From Phialophora verrucosa (lineage: Eukaryota > Ascomycota > Eurotiomycetes > Chaetothyriales > Herpotrichiellaceae), in assembly GCA_002099365.1 (NCBI GenBank), contig MSED01000001.1, positions 3,968,001-4,032,000 on the forward strand: a stretch of DNA of 64,000 nucleotides, given 5' to 3'. Both the position numbers and the translations under genes were made by a program. This document shows, piece by piece, positions 1 to 9,879 of this stretch. The first letter of the stretch is position 1, and every line of letters starts with the position of its first letter. The notes beneath the pieces are model-generated. The model saw only the letters and a program-made list of their open reading frames with translations. It was not told where the DNA came from and ran no database searches.

Positions 1-444
1 CATTCATCAGCATTCGACGAGCATTACGACTGCCAAGATCAGCCGCCATGTTATCCGGCAGAGGAGGGACTGTTCAAAAAGCAAGGAGAACAACTGGCCA
101 CATGTAGAGAGTCTGGTGATGCCCAGTCAGGGGAGTCTCACATGCCACAGAAGGCCCACGGCAGATCAAGATCGCTATCGCCTAGATCCAGGGAACGACG
201 AGACCGTAAGCAAAACTATCGCCTGCGAGGGTTTGAGCGTTTCCATTCGGACCGGCCGTCCAGTGACGGAGACCAAGGCCTAGATCGATACAGGGACGAA
301 GCTGGTCACGAACACGAAAACATGAAAGCCGCGAGGGATGCAGACATGGCGTGGAACATTGAAGCGAGATCCGGGAACGGTCGGCGGAATCGCAAAAGAC
401 ACAAGGGAGCCAAAGGCAGGGGAAAGAGGAACCCTCGGTGGTGA
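1..444 (+). CDS. 3' end of an Arg/Ser-rich protein, truncated by the window edge
   Basis: Frame 1 is open from the first base to a TGA at 442-444, giving 147 codons with no start needed inside the window, so this is probably the C-terminal part of a gene that begins to the left. The segment is hydrophilic, with an RS-like patch (RSRSLSPRSRERRDRK, from about 163) and a Lys/Arg-rich end (KRHKGAKGRGKR). RS and basic tails are common in RNA-binding and splicing-associated proteins, but I see no folded domain and do not name the family. After the TGA the same frame stays open to 714, which is listed separately. A last intron hiding the TGA cannot be excluded; GTGAAA at 441 would be a weak donor. 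Confidence 0.45.
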   Translation, partial: HSSAFDEHYDCQDQPPCYPAEEGLFKKQGEQLATCRESGDAQSGESHMPQKAHGRSRSLSPRSRERRDRKQNYRLRGFERFHSDRPSSDGDQGLDRYRDEAGHEHENMKAARDADMAWNIEARSGNGRRNRKRHKGAKGRGKRNPRW

Positions 445-714
445 AAGCAAGTGAAGTCTACCGAAACTGTCGACCAGCTCCTGCACCACCCTATCGTCCA
501 GACAAAGCCAACCAAACCAAAGCAAAAACAGAAACTCTCTAGCAATGAATCAACCTCATTGGACACTGACGAAACCCTGACAAACCAGGAGTGCCTTACA
601 TCAGACGTGGCCAGACCGGAAATGCTTGCCAGCGCGCAGACGGCTGCGAGGTGCGAGGTGCTTTGCTCTCATGCCGTACAACGCGGAGCCTTCAAGAGGT
701 TGATGCCGTGCTAA
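445..714 (+). other. In-frame continuation beyond the TGA at 442
   Basis: The frame of the preceding partial gene continues for 89 sense codons to a TAA at 712-714. The segment is Lys/Thr/Gln-rich at first and then loses compositional bias. It could be a last exon reached by splicing, a readthrough extension, or simply 3' UTR. The TGA is followed by AAG, not by the CTA context known to favour fungal readthrough, so readthrough is not the best reading. Confidence 0.25.
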
Positions 715-1025
715 TGCTCGCGCGAATATGGCTATCACTGGGTCAACAGCTAGCAGCAGTGGCAGCCGAGGGGCAATGCGACTTGATAGATACACAGTAA
801 CGACGCGCATCAGGGTGCGACATCAACACCTCGGCGGTTGCCTATGGCTGGTTGGTCGGTCCTGTATCATTATATAGGCAGGACTCCTTCACCTGGCCGG
901 GATAGTTCATCAGTGTAATCATGAAATGGTATAAACCTCATCACAAGATGATATTCCAGGCTGCGAAGCGAATGAAGGCATGACGAGAAAAGGGCGCAAT
1001 CGTACACTGTCAACGTGGGTCTATT
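715..1025. other. Intergenic, no gene seen
   Basis: This stretch lies between the end of the left-edge frame and the 3' end of the uL4m gene. It contains only short overlapping frames with no codon bias or splice pattern. I see no RNA gene or repeat. Confidence 0.5.
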
Positions 1026-2088
1026 TCATAGATACTGTACAATCTGCTCCGGCTCCAGATGCGGGTATTTCTCCCTGACATGATAGATGGGCATCCCGAA
1101 GGTAAACCACGACCTGCCGATTTCGAAAGAATGGGCTCTACAAAGTAATTTGAGCAAGGCGGAACGCTCAATGACTATTCGCCCGGTTGTCAACAGATCC
1201 TTGACGTCCACATCCTCAGTGTCTTTAAGCTCGGCGTGTTCACCGATCGTAGCCATCGCTTCAAAGATTCGAGGATTGTATTTCTCTTGGGTCTTCGTTA
1301 CCAAGAGGCTTCGACCGTGGCCTTGACCCCACTGATTTGCTTCAAAGATGTTGTTCAGGAAGCGCGCGGTGCTGTCCCCCGGCAGAGTTATCTGATTATC
1401 AAGGATGATCAACTCGTTCTTCCTGAGGCGATAACTCAACGCAATGCGGAATGCCTGCTGGTAGACCTTCTCGGGGAGCTCGGTCGAGAAATCTCGGGGT
1501 TTAGGACCGAAGGCGACGCCTCCGCCTCGTCTTATCGGTGATTTCTTGTCTCGGACTCGAGCGCGACCGGTGCCCTTTTGTTGGTATAGCTTGCGGTTTG
1601 ACCCGTGGACGTCAAACCGCCATTTCGTGGAGGCAGTACCTTGGCGAGTCATGTCGGCTTCGTAGATGACCGCGCGGTGGAGGATATCTCGGCGGAGAGG
1701 CGCGTCGAGGTATTTGGGGCTATAGAGGGCATAGCCTGACGGCTCGATCTGGGGCCACGTGTAGCGCGTTGCGAGGACGGGGTGGTCGAGGGTGTAGACT
1801 TCTGCTGCTGATGCCGAGGTCGTGATTCCTGGTAAGGGAGTTTCGAGTTTGCTTTTCGAGGAATCAAGGCCGTCTTCAATATCTTTTGCAACTTCTGAGA
1901 TGGGCAGTTCTGTCTGGGTAGCAAGATTGCGGCTGAGGCGGGGTGCGAGACATTGCTGTCCAAGAAGTTAGAGGATGTAATAGAATCAGAATGCTCATCG
2001 GTCATACCGTCAACGGGTCGGCGACATTAAGCTGCTTAAAGTTCCTCACCAGCCCTAAGAGGCTGCGTGATGCTGACGAGTGCGCCAT
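1026..2088 (-). CDS. YML6: Mitochondrial large-subunit ribosomal protein uL4m
   Basis: Structural protein of the mitochondrial 54S subunit, homologous to bacterial L4 and lining the exit tunnel. Two exons: 2088-2008 and 1955-1026, joined over a 52-nt intron (GTATGA donor, CTAAC branch, GACAG acceptor) to give 336 aa. The uL4 signature is clear: a Gly/Arg-rich loop (KGTGRARVRDKKSPIRRGGG) followed by FGPKPRDFS and the helical C-terminal half. The N-terminus (MAHSSASRSLLGLVRNF) looks like a mitochondrial presequence. An in-frame ATG at 2163 would add 25 residues; I chose 2088 because the leader from there is compact and amphipathic. The length matches fungal uL4m and nothing appears broken. Confidence 0.92.
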
Positions 2089-2995
2089 CTCCCCTGGGCG
2101 ACCACGAATTCCTGGCAGCACCCGTTCACTCTCGACGTACGAGAAACTGAGAGCTGTGAGCATTGAAACTTGAAGTCGAAGATGGCGCGATAGGCAGGTT
2201 ACCCGAGGGCTTATTAGTGTAGCCTCGCACACCTCGTTATTGTCTCAGTTAGGTCAGCCTCGTTTTGGCGCAAGGCTGACTAGTTCGATTTTCCTCGGGA
2301 AAAGGTTAGCGTCGCAAGTGACGAATGGTCTGAGGACTGAGACAAGCCTTGTTAGACGGATCAAGCGTACCGAGTAGTTCCTCACGAAACAAAGCAGGAC
2401 GGATAAGGTTCCTTACCATGGGTATCCGGTCCCTCGCTTCACCCATTGCTCATATTTATGCGTATTGGTATGAAGTTCTACCTCAGCAGAGCCTGAGAGG
2501 CTAAGTATGGTTATGGGCAGTCGACCGAACCAAGCAGCTTGCCTCAAGCCTCCAATAACCCATACTGTACGGGCTTGTCCACGAGACACGCTCGCCTCAC
2601 TGTCCATCATCCTGTTGTGGAATGGACCGGTGAAACGGCGAGCCAAGCCTAACCAGCATGCGCATATTTGGTCAAGAGGTAATAATGCACAAGTGATTTA
2701 CATAATATGGAAGCTACAGTACAGTCTGGAGAGAGTGGCACGGGCAGGTTCATTTCCTCTGAATGATAGCGACCTATTGACTGACGAGCGAACATTGCCG
2801 CGCAGTGAACGAGCCTAGACAAGCATTCCCCTAGCTGTGCCCACGAAGCGACGCGAGAAGGCTCCTCTGCCACCGACACATCATCTTACGCCTGAGAAGG
2901 GGTTTCTGGTCTCCTGTGCAGTGGTCTTATCAACAACATCCCTATGTCTTCTTCTATGACGCATAATTGCGTTTCTCTGGACAAGAACTGCTTTT
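2089..2995. other. Intergenic, no gene seen
   Basis: This is the upstream region of the uL4m gene plus unassigned sequence. Short frames occur on both strands without convincing composition or splice motifs. No repeat or RNA gene was recognised. Confidence 0.5.
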
Positions 2996-3650
2996 CTACT
3001 TAGCTCTTCCTCTCCATCTGCCAGCTGCGATTCCATGACACCGGCCCCGGCCCAGATTAATTCGACTTCCCCTTGTTCGACGCTGGGAAAACCATGAGCG
3101 CAATTCCCGCAGAGGCCGAATTTGCCGAAGGGCTTCTAATGCCTGCACCTTCCGGGGAAGATCGAGTGTCTGCCAATCTGGGTCAGGGTCAAAGTCCGCT
3201 ACGTATGCCTCGGAATGTCTCTTGTCGTGCCGGAAATCGGTCCAGATCTGAGCACTTTTCATTGCCAGGCTATGCAGCTCGACTTCGAATGGAATAGAGT
3301 TACGATGTCTTTCACTCGCGATACGACGTGTTCTACCAGCCCTGTGACACGGCACGCGTCATCTGATCCTCACCTTCTGGAGAAAGCCGTAAAAGCACAC
3401 TCCGTACAAAGATCTCATGGAGGCTGCCGCTCTCAGCACAAATTCTCCGGATCTCTACCAGGTCGCTCTTTTTGGGCAGAAGGTATGTAGGTGTGAAAAT
3501 GTAGCGCACAAGAGCACTGGGGATGGTAGACAGTACATCGGTTGCCCGCGTTGATCTTGCCGCTGGAGTATTCGCACAACGAAGCGGCATTTCCAGAGTG
3601 GCATAGGGTAATGAGATGTACTAAGGCAATCTTCGCCCATTTGCTGCGGC
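2996..3650 (-). pseudogene. Coding-like stretch on the minus strand, probably a gene remnant
   Basis: Two consecutive minus-strand frames (3590-3333 and 3355-2996) read as ordinary protein. The first contains LVRYIFTPTYLLPKKSDLVE and the second FEVELHSLAMKSAQIWTDF. They sit in different frames. GTGAGG near 3377 and a TAG acceptor near 3337 would give an intron of about 41 nt, but the phases do not agree, and no clean start was found. A stop precedes the first segment near 3620. I do not recognise the family. A decayed F-box-type or other single-copy gene is possible; chance composition is also possible. Confidence 0.25.
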
Positions 3651-3980
3651 GATGATTAATCCTGCCACCTCCACGAACGGCACGCTTTGCGAGGAGGACT
3701 TTTGTTTCTCTAACTAGAAGCGATTGTCCCCCCCGGACAGTGGTTGCATCAACGAATACCCGCTGGCGACCCCTAGGATTTCCTATATCGGACTGCAGAC
3801 TCAAAGGACCCCCCGACGCAGAACCGAAGTCAACCCCCAGCCTAGGACCGCAACCGCGTCCGAGTGAAGACAAGGTGCCGAGGTTGAGTGGAGTAAACAA
3901 GTTGGGCAGATTTCTGTCAAGGTGCGGAAGAGCCCCGGGTAGAACCCTGACTATGTGGGCGTTACAGGAGATAGAAAACA

Positions 3981-6200
3981 CTATGGGCTCTTGCAAAGAG
4001 GGCGCATCGCCATTGCAACACACCCCTCACGATGCCAACCACCTGATCTCTCAGTTAGCTTACCACTGGAACTTTCTCCTGAGTACTTACCTCGTCCTCC
4101 ATTAACGCACTGTTTCCAATTCATAAAGAAGTTCTGTGCACAGCCCTCCCCTGCAATGTCGTGCTCTTTCTCCAGGTCGCAATTGTCGACCCAATGCGCA
4201 GATAACTGGTTTCCATACAAGACTCCCAAGTCCGAGTGGATCGGCGGGTCGCCCGGCTTCATGATGCGGCCCTTGATCATGCCACTGCGTAGCCGCCCAC
4301 AGAAGGCCTTCGCCGCAGCGTGGACGTTCTCTGCGGAATTGACTTCATTCTGGCACCCATGGTCGGGGTGGCAGTGCAGCGGCCCATCACGCTTGTGGTG
4401 GTGATGGTGGTGGTGGTGCTTTTTGGGTTCTTTGTCGATCTTGAAGGTTGATAGTTCGCATTTTGAGTGTAGATGGCCAGCGCGAGCCATGACGTGACTG
4501 TCGTACGAGCATTTGCTGTCCATGAGGAACTCGTGGAAGGACTCGACGCATTTATGCTCGTAGTCTTTATGGTTCCAATCCGGTCGTGCGCACTTGTCAT
4601 GAAACCATCGATGTTTCAGGGTGAATTGGAGCCCGTCCTTCGTGATTCTATGGCCACTCGGTCGGCCAGGTCTGGTGTCCTGACAATATTCTTTGACAGC
4701 TCTAGTATCGTCGTCAGTCAGCTGGTGCACACTTTGGATTGGCCTACAACACTCACTTTTTGAAGACGTCGGTCTCAACGTTGATCCTGTGTGGATCGCA
4801 ATCTATCTCGGGCTTTTCATGTCCAGTCCCAAGCAGCTTCACAAGACTGTGCTCTCGTGCGTTCCACAGCCCTCTTCGGTCAGGATAGACCGTGGTAGTG
4901 GCGATCAGAAGACATGGGCAACCTTTCCATTTCCCCTTTCGGCAGATGGCGTTCTCCCAGCCTTCGCAGTCTCTGCAGAGGGGAGCGTTGATTCCCTTCG
5001 GAGCATGAGCCGGGCACTTCTTGTTGCCCTTTTCAGACACAGAATGTAGTACCATAGTACTCAGATCGGCGGCTCCCTTAACACAACGATAGGCTGTAGA
5101 GATCCACAATAGCTTGGTGACAAAAATCCGTATTTCTCGGTCCAGCCTCATTAATTGACGAATATGATTATTCTCAATCCAGAGCATAAGACCTTTAAAG
5201 TGCTCTTCAGCGCCTGGAATATGAAGATGGCTCAATGGTAGATTTGTTGCATGTCGACGACCTGCCAACTCTAGCTCTCGGACTGGAAGATCACCGTCGA
5301 CCTGATCCAGCATCAGGCGGAGAGCTTCATTGATGAGTCTTGCCTCGGCGACGGTGGAATTGGGATCCAGAGGGTCTCTCTTCGGCCGCCTTTTAGCGTC
5401 ACACGTGTTCGTTCCATCGAGCGTCCGCTTGATAAATTGGGCGGCATCATCTGGGAGGTCAATGATGATATCGCCCTTCCTGTGTTTGCCTTTATTGGAG
5501 TGTACCGTTCTGACCGACACATGAGCGCTCGCTGTTTTGGTTGGCCCGACCTGGTAGGTCACAGGGTGCTTGTCATGGGCGTCGGATTTAAAGACATACG
5601 CATCGGCAGTCGGATGGGCCTCCATCTGCGATACAGCAGGGCTGGGTAAGTAGGCATGGTCTGCAACGTCTGAGTTTTCACCGGGCTTAAGCATGTACAT
5701 TGATGCTGCCATGAAGAGGCCTATAGCAGCCTGAGCGACGTTGACCTGTCGTTTTGTCTTTTTCAGTGCCCGGTGATCGTGCTCCAAGACCTCAGTGAGC
5801 TTATCAATGCATTTTCTCTCGTCATGCTTGTTGCAATACTCGTGTAGGACATGGTGCAGCCGCTTTGCAAGATCAGGACCGAATCGAACGTGAAATCCGT
5901 CCTTGGGAATCTCAGTGGCGTATGTTGGCTGGATGAAGATTTCCGACCCTGTTGGAGTTGGACCTTCCCACTGTCCCCGGATCAGCCAGGTCTCTGACCT
6001 GAGTAGATTATTGATATTCCTGGACTTACTCGTTTATGAAGTTTTTCATGCTCTGCTGAGACAATTATGGTCGCGGTGTGCCCATGGTGGTGTTTGTGTT
6101 TGTGTCCTGCATCCACTGGTGCCAGCTGCTCCTGTGCAAAATCTCCTATTGCAATCGTCGCCAGTCCCAGTACTGCAAGGCATGGGTAGAGAAGATGCAT
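3981..6200 (-). CDS. Secreted His/Cys-rich protein of unknown function (685 aa)
   Basis: Four exons (6200-6030, 5970-4757, 4701-4091, 4042-3981) join in frame over introns of 59, 55 and 48 nt, each with good donors (GTAAGT, GTGAGT, GTAAGT), CTGAT/CTGAC/CTAAC branches and AG acceptors. The product begins with a signal peptide (MHLLYPCLAVLGLATIAIGD) and then a His/Lys patch (HKHKHHHGH). A short hydrophobic segment near residues 110-125 could be membrane-associated. The C-terminal third is Cys-rich, contains a run of eight His, and ends in a pattern FC...C...C...W..C..GG that resembles cysteine modules at the ends of some fungal secreted chitinases and peptidases. This resemblance is by eye only. 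No catalytic domain is recognised. The next two genes also encode secreted proteins. Confidence 0.75.
4389..4425 (-). repeat. His-codon tract inside the secreted-protein gene
   Basis: A GTG/ATG-rich run on the plus strand encodes a block of eight consecutive histidines (with flanking Lys) on the minus strand. Such tracts vary in length between strains and can bind metal ions. Its role here is unknown. Confidence 0.7.
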
Positions 6201-7157
6201 TGTTCCTCAGCCAATTCTTGCTTGAGTCAATTCAAAATACTGAGGAGATAACCATGCGACTCCTATAATCAATCAATATGACAGACCAGAGGTCGAGCAA
6301 AGCTGCAGTGCTGTGGCATATTTCGCAGTTCTCTCTACCTCGTTGATAAGGTGCTCTGTAAGGCCCTCCACATGCACAGCATGCTATCACTCTGGGTCAA
6401 AGGGTTCTTGTCCTGGAACTTTCTCGGAGGGTAGGCATGCTGTGCATGTAGAGGACCATGACAACATACTACCATTCTGGGTTCAAGGTTGTTATCCCCA
6501 CACATGAAAGCAATCACTGCGCGCATAGTAGCGCGGTGCGCCTTGAAACCCGCTTCTGTCCGATGCCCCTGACGCTGAAAAGAGTAGGCGTTGGCCGAAT
6601 CTGGTCAGGGGTTGAGATGCGGGGCTTCCTTATTGGCGTGAACACGCCGTCGGGTGCCTGGAATCTCATCTGAAGTTGAAGGGCAAAGCTTGGTAAATGC
6701 TGAAAGAGAACAGTATACCCAACACACTTGTACATCATTATGTCATGGAGTTTTGGCCTGACCTAGGGCTCGCACAGTAGACCGGACAGAGAGACCGTCG
6801 ACCTTGGACATTCAAGACCGGGATCAATCAAGATACTATTGTTCGAGCTAGCATTCAGGCCCCTTGCAGTAACCAAGTTCTTAACGGTGACAGACATGAA
6901 GAAGTCGCAGATCATGCGTGCTTGTAAACGCACCGTTTCATCGATGGTTCTTGTGCACAAGGCTAGCATGGATTATTTTCGCGCTGAAGGATCATCAATA
7001 TCAGTGGGTGTGACATGGCTGGAGGCCTTCCCAGTGCACTTAGGGTCTGCTGAACCCGTTGAACCTTTCTGCGTCTCTGCTGCATCGACGCACTCTTCTC
7101 TTAAAAACGAAAAGGTCAAATACTGCCGGAATCTACTATGACATTTCAGAAAAGCTC
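6201..7157. other. Divergent intergenic region between two secreted-protein genes
   Basis: The region separates the start of the minus-strand His/Cys-rich gene from the start of the plus-strand metallopeptidase gene, so it probably carries both promoters. It contains the inverted repeat at 6363-6457. Otherwise only short, unconvincing frames are present. Confidence 0.5.
6363..6457. repeat. Imperfect inverted repeat with a perfect 15-bp core
   Basis: The arm acatgcacagcatgc at 6370-6384 is perfectly complementary to 6435-6449, with a loop of 50 nt. Pairing extends outward (6363-6369 with 6450-6456) apart from two C/T differences. The loop also contains CTCTGGGTCAAAGG at about 6390, which recurs in diverged direct form (TTCTGGGTTCAAGG) near 6474. 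This could form a hairpin or be the remnant of a small mobile element. No target-site duplication was identified. Confidence 0.65.
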
Positions 7158-9015
7158 ATGGTAAACATCATGCGGTGGTCAACTGCCGTACTGGTGGTAG
7201 TCAGCTCCGTCCTCGCCCACGTACATCTCAGCCTCTGTTACAAAGTTGATGCGGGTTGCCATGCATCATTTGGAGAAGAACGTAATGTATTCACCACTCC
7301 GACAAGTTTCGACATCCTTGCTAATTAATCTGGGTTCAAAATCAGGGGGAGATTATGAGATGGTTACTCGTTCCATGCGGGACGCGTTCGAAATGGCCCA
7401 GGCAGGTTATGACGAACTCATGCGATACCCGCGGCATCGTCAGGTGAATCGGCTCATAAAGATTCTCTTTTGCAAGGCAGACGAAGATCCTTACGAGAAA
7501 TCCTACCCGCATCTTAAACGTAAGTCGCTGAACAGCTTGGTCAGATAGCAGCAGGACCTGGGACTGAACGCTATTCAGTTATCTTGGAAGGTGTTCTTGA
7601 GATGAGAGAGCGGACAGCGAACCCTGCACCGCATGATGCCATAGTCTATTGCAACACTGATAGGATCAAGAAAAATGCGGATGGCATCCACGTGGACACG
7701 GGTGAGTATTTCCAGAGTCCCGTTCTTCTGGTCCACCCTAATGGATAGTTTCGAATTGTGCCCTTGACGAGCCGGAAGACAGAATAACACAGTGCATCTA
7801 CAACAACGACCTCGCCCTGGCGATGACCATTTTGCCGGAGGAGCGAGTAAACAACCAGGTGGTCTTCAAGAATCCCCAGATTCAGCTATGCCGGTGGTTT
7901 GTCGAATGGGCTCGTAACAAGACGTACAGAACATGGTCAGACGTCAGCTGGCGAGGGAACCTGGCGAAACTTACAGTGCCAATCATGTCGTATACCAAAC
8001 TTACTCCATTCGACGCGTGGAATCTGCTCGACAAGGTTTTGCTGCACGAGCTCACGCATACTATCCTTGGCGGGAGGTCTATCGATGCTACGGAAGGTTT
8101 CAAAAGCATCTCCAACTTCAACTTCCCGTTTTCTGCGGCGTACGGATGGACTAATGCGCGCCGACTCGCCAAAATGAAAGGATATCCGACAACCATCACG
8201 ACTCTGGATCCAAACAACCCGAATATCCCTAGGGAGAAATATTACGGGGCACAGACCAATGCAGGTATGGCTCTTGGTCGTTATTGGAAACCAGCATCAC
8301 TAACACATGAGTTCCTAGACTCCGTTGCGCTTTACTGTTCAGGTACACACACCACGCCAACGTCCACCGAGGTCTGTGCTAATTGTGCTAACTGTGCCAT
8401 TTCAAAGCAATTCGAGCGTTTCGAAACAATACTTATGTTACGCGCAGAGGATTTATGACCAGGACAGAGCCGGACCCCTCCGAAGGTGCCGATGTCCTTG
8501 ATCTCGATCAAGACTCCATGGAAGCTCTTGATGAGAGGTTCCTCAAGCCAGGCCTCGAAGATGAAAGTCTGGATTTTGATGAATACCTGGATCTTCTTGA
8601 AAAGCATGTCAACAGAGAGCAGGGGCCGAGCGGTCCAACACCCACTGACTTCAGTTGGCACGATTTCGAGCTCGGCGACGAAGAGGATCAGGCAGAAGAG
8701 TCGGCGGTTTTCCAGGATGATCCTTCGCAATCTGACGAAGTTTATGGTCTCGATAATGATCTCGAAGAGGAACGACACCAAGCTGCGGAACCAGCAGGCT
8801 TCGTTGGTGACCCTCCTTCGTGGGATGTACTGGAGTATGACGATGAACTTGACGAAGAAGGAGACAAAGCCGTGGAGTTTGCAGGCTTCGTCGATGACCG
8901 TTCTTCGTGGAGTATGTCAGACTACGATGATGAGCTGGATGAAGAAGGAGACAAGTCCATTGAATCCGCAGGCATCTTGAAAGGCTCGCTTGGACAGGAT
9001 TATACGGGCTCTTGA
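7158..9015 (+). CDS. Secreted aspzincin-like metallopeptidase with acidic repeat tail
   Basis: Six exons (7158-7281, 7346-7519, 7579-7701, 7749-8264, 8319-8342, 8408-9015) join in frame to 522 aa. Introns are 47-65 nt; the fifth needs a GTACAC donor and an AAG acceptor, so its edges are the least certain. An N-terminal hydrophobic segment (RWSTAVLVVVSSVLAHVHLS) is a likely signal peptide; a second ATG at 7170 would also keep it. The zinc motif HELTH lies at about residues 240-244, followed by an AYGW segment and, after splicing, NADSVALY. This order is typical of fungal deuterolysin/M35-like and related secreted peptidases. The last 180 residues are very acidic and contain three tandem repeats of about 29 residues, which is not a usual part of the family. 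The substrate is unknown. Confidence 0.8.
8719..8982 (+). repeat. Three tandem 87-90 bp units encoding an acidic repeat
   Basis: Units at 8719-8808, 8809-8895 and 8896-8982 each encode D-P/R-S-x(6-8)-Y/L-D-D-E-L-D-E-E-G-D-K-x-x-E-x-A-G-F/I. The last two are most alike (DDELDEEGDK in both). The repeats lie in frame in the tail of the metallopeptidase gene. Confidence 0.8.
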
Positions 9016-9879
9016 AAAGTCGGCATGTATGACTGGGATTCCAGTAAGGGTTACATAGGGGCGAAACACAGCTCTTCTCCAGTGAAGGATGATCAGGGTG
9101 ATGAGGATACAGTTCAGGAGGCAAGAAGCGCGACAAGTAGAGCCCAGAGTTGTGACGCAGGATAGTGCGGCAGCTGTCGACAATCAGTCTACGAACACTA
9201 CAGTTACCTAGGTTGGAGATTTAGCACTAAACCTGTTGTCATGTGGAGAAATGAGAGCAGTCTCTATCGGGATCAGCGGTGTGGTGATGAATATCAGGAA
9301 CACATCCCCTGTGACGACGAGTAGAACTTGGCAAGCTGAACGACATTCAAACGAGCGTACCCCAAACTCTGCCACTCAGGGGGCTATCTGCTGCCTACCA
9401 GCCCCGCTGCAGCCAAAGCCCGACCCTTGCGAAGAGGTGACAATGAACCGGTCTAACAAGTTGATGAGTGGCCCCTCGGGGCCGATATGGGGTGTCTCCA
9501 CCTTGTGTAACTCTCAAGGTACTCGTTTAGGGTGAAATCACGCGTGGGTAGCCTTAACAATAGGATACCCCAGTCTTCAGCCGAGAATGGCAAGTGGTTC
9601 AACGATTGAGCCGGATTGAGGGACACGTATTCACCAGCCCCTTGCTAGTTCTCTGTGATACAGAGATTCTGTCACATCGTCGTGCTCTTTACCCAGGAGG
9701 GTGACGCTTTTCGTGCTGATCAGGCTTGCAACGGCACTGTGCAGCAGAACCGGCGTCATGCCTGTGAGCTGTGGACCGTGGGAGGTGCCTTGGCTTGGGC
9801 AGTATGTGGAAGAATCCAAGGATATAAGGCGGTATTCCGAAACCAATTCTCTTCAGAGTCACATTCAACTTGTGCAATC
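9016..9879. other. Intergenic region with sulfatase promoter
   Basis: Between the metallopeptidase stop and the sulfatase start. No additional gene is convincing here. The TATA-like element listed separately lies at the right end. Confidence 0.5.
9822..9829 (+). promoter_or_regulatory. TATA-like element of the sulfatase gene
   Basis: ATATAAGG lies about 51 bp before the sulfatase ATG at 9880, followed by CCAAT at about 9843. The spacing suits a TATA box with a short 5' leader. Confidence 0.5.

Noticed and set aside
3433..4023. 196-codon minus frame overlapping the end of the His/Cys-rich gene
   Set aside because: It overlaps the last exon in another frame and has no domain or regular codon use.
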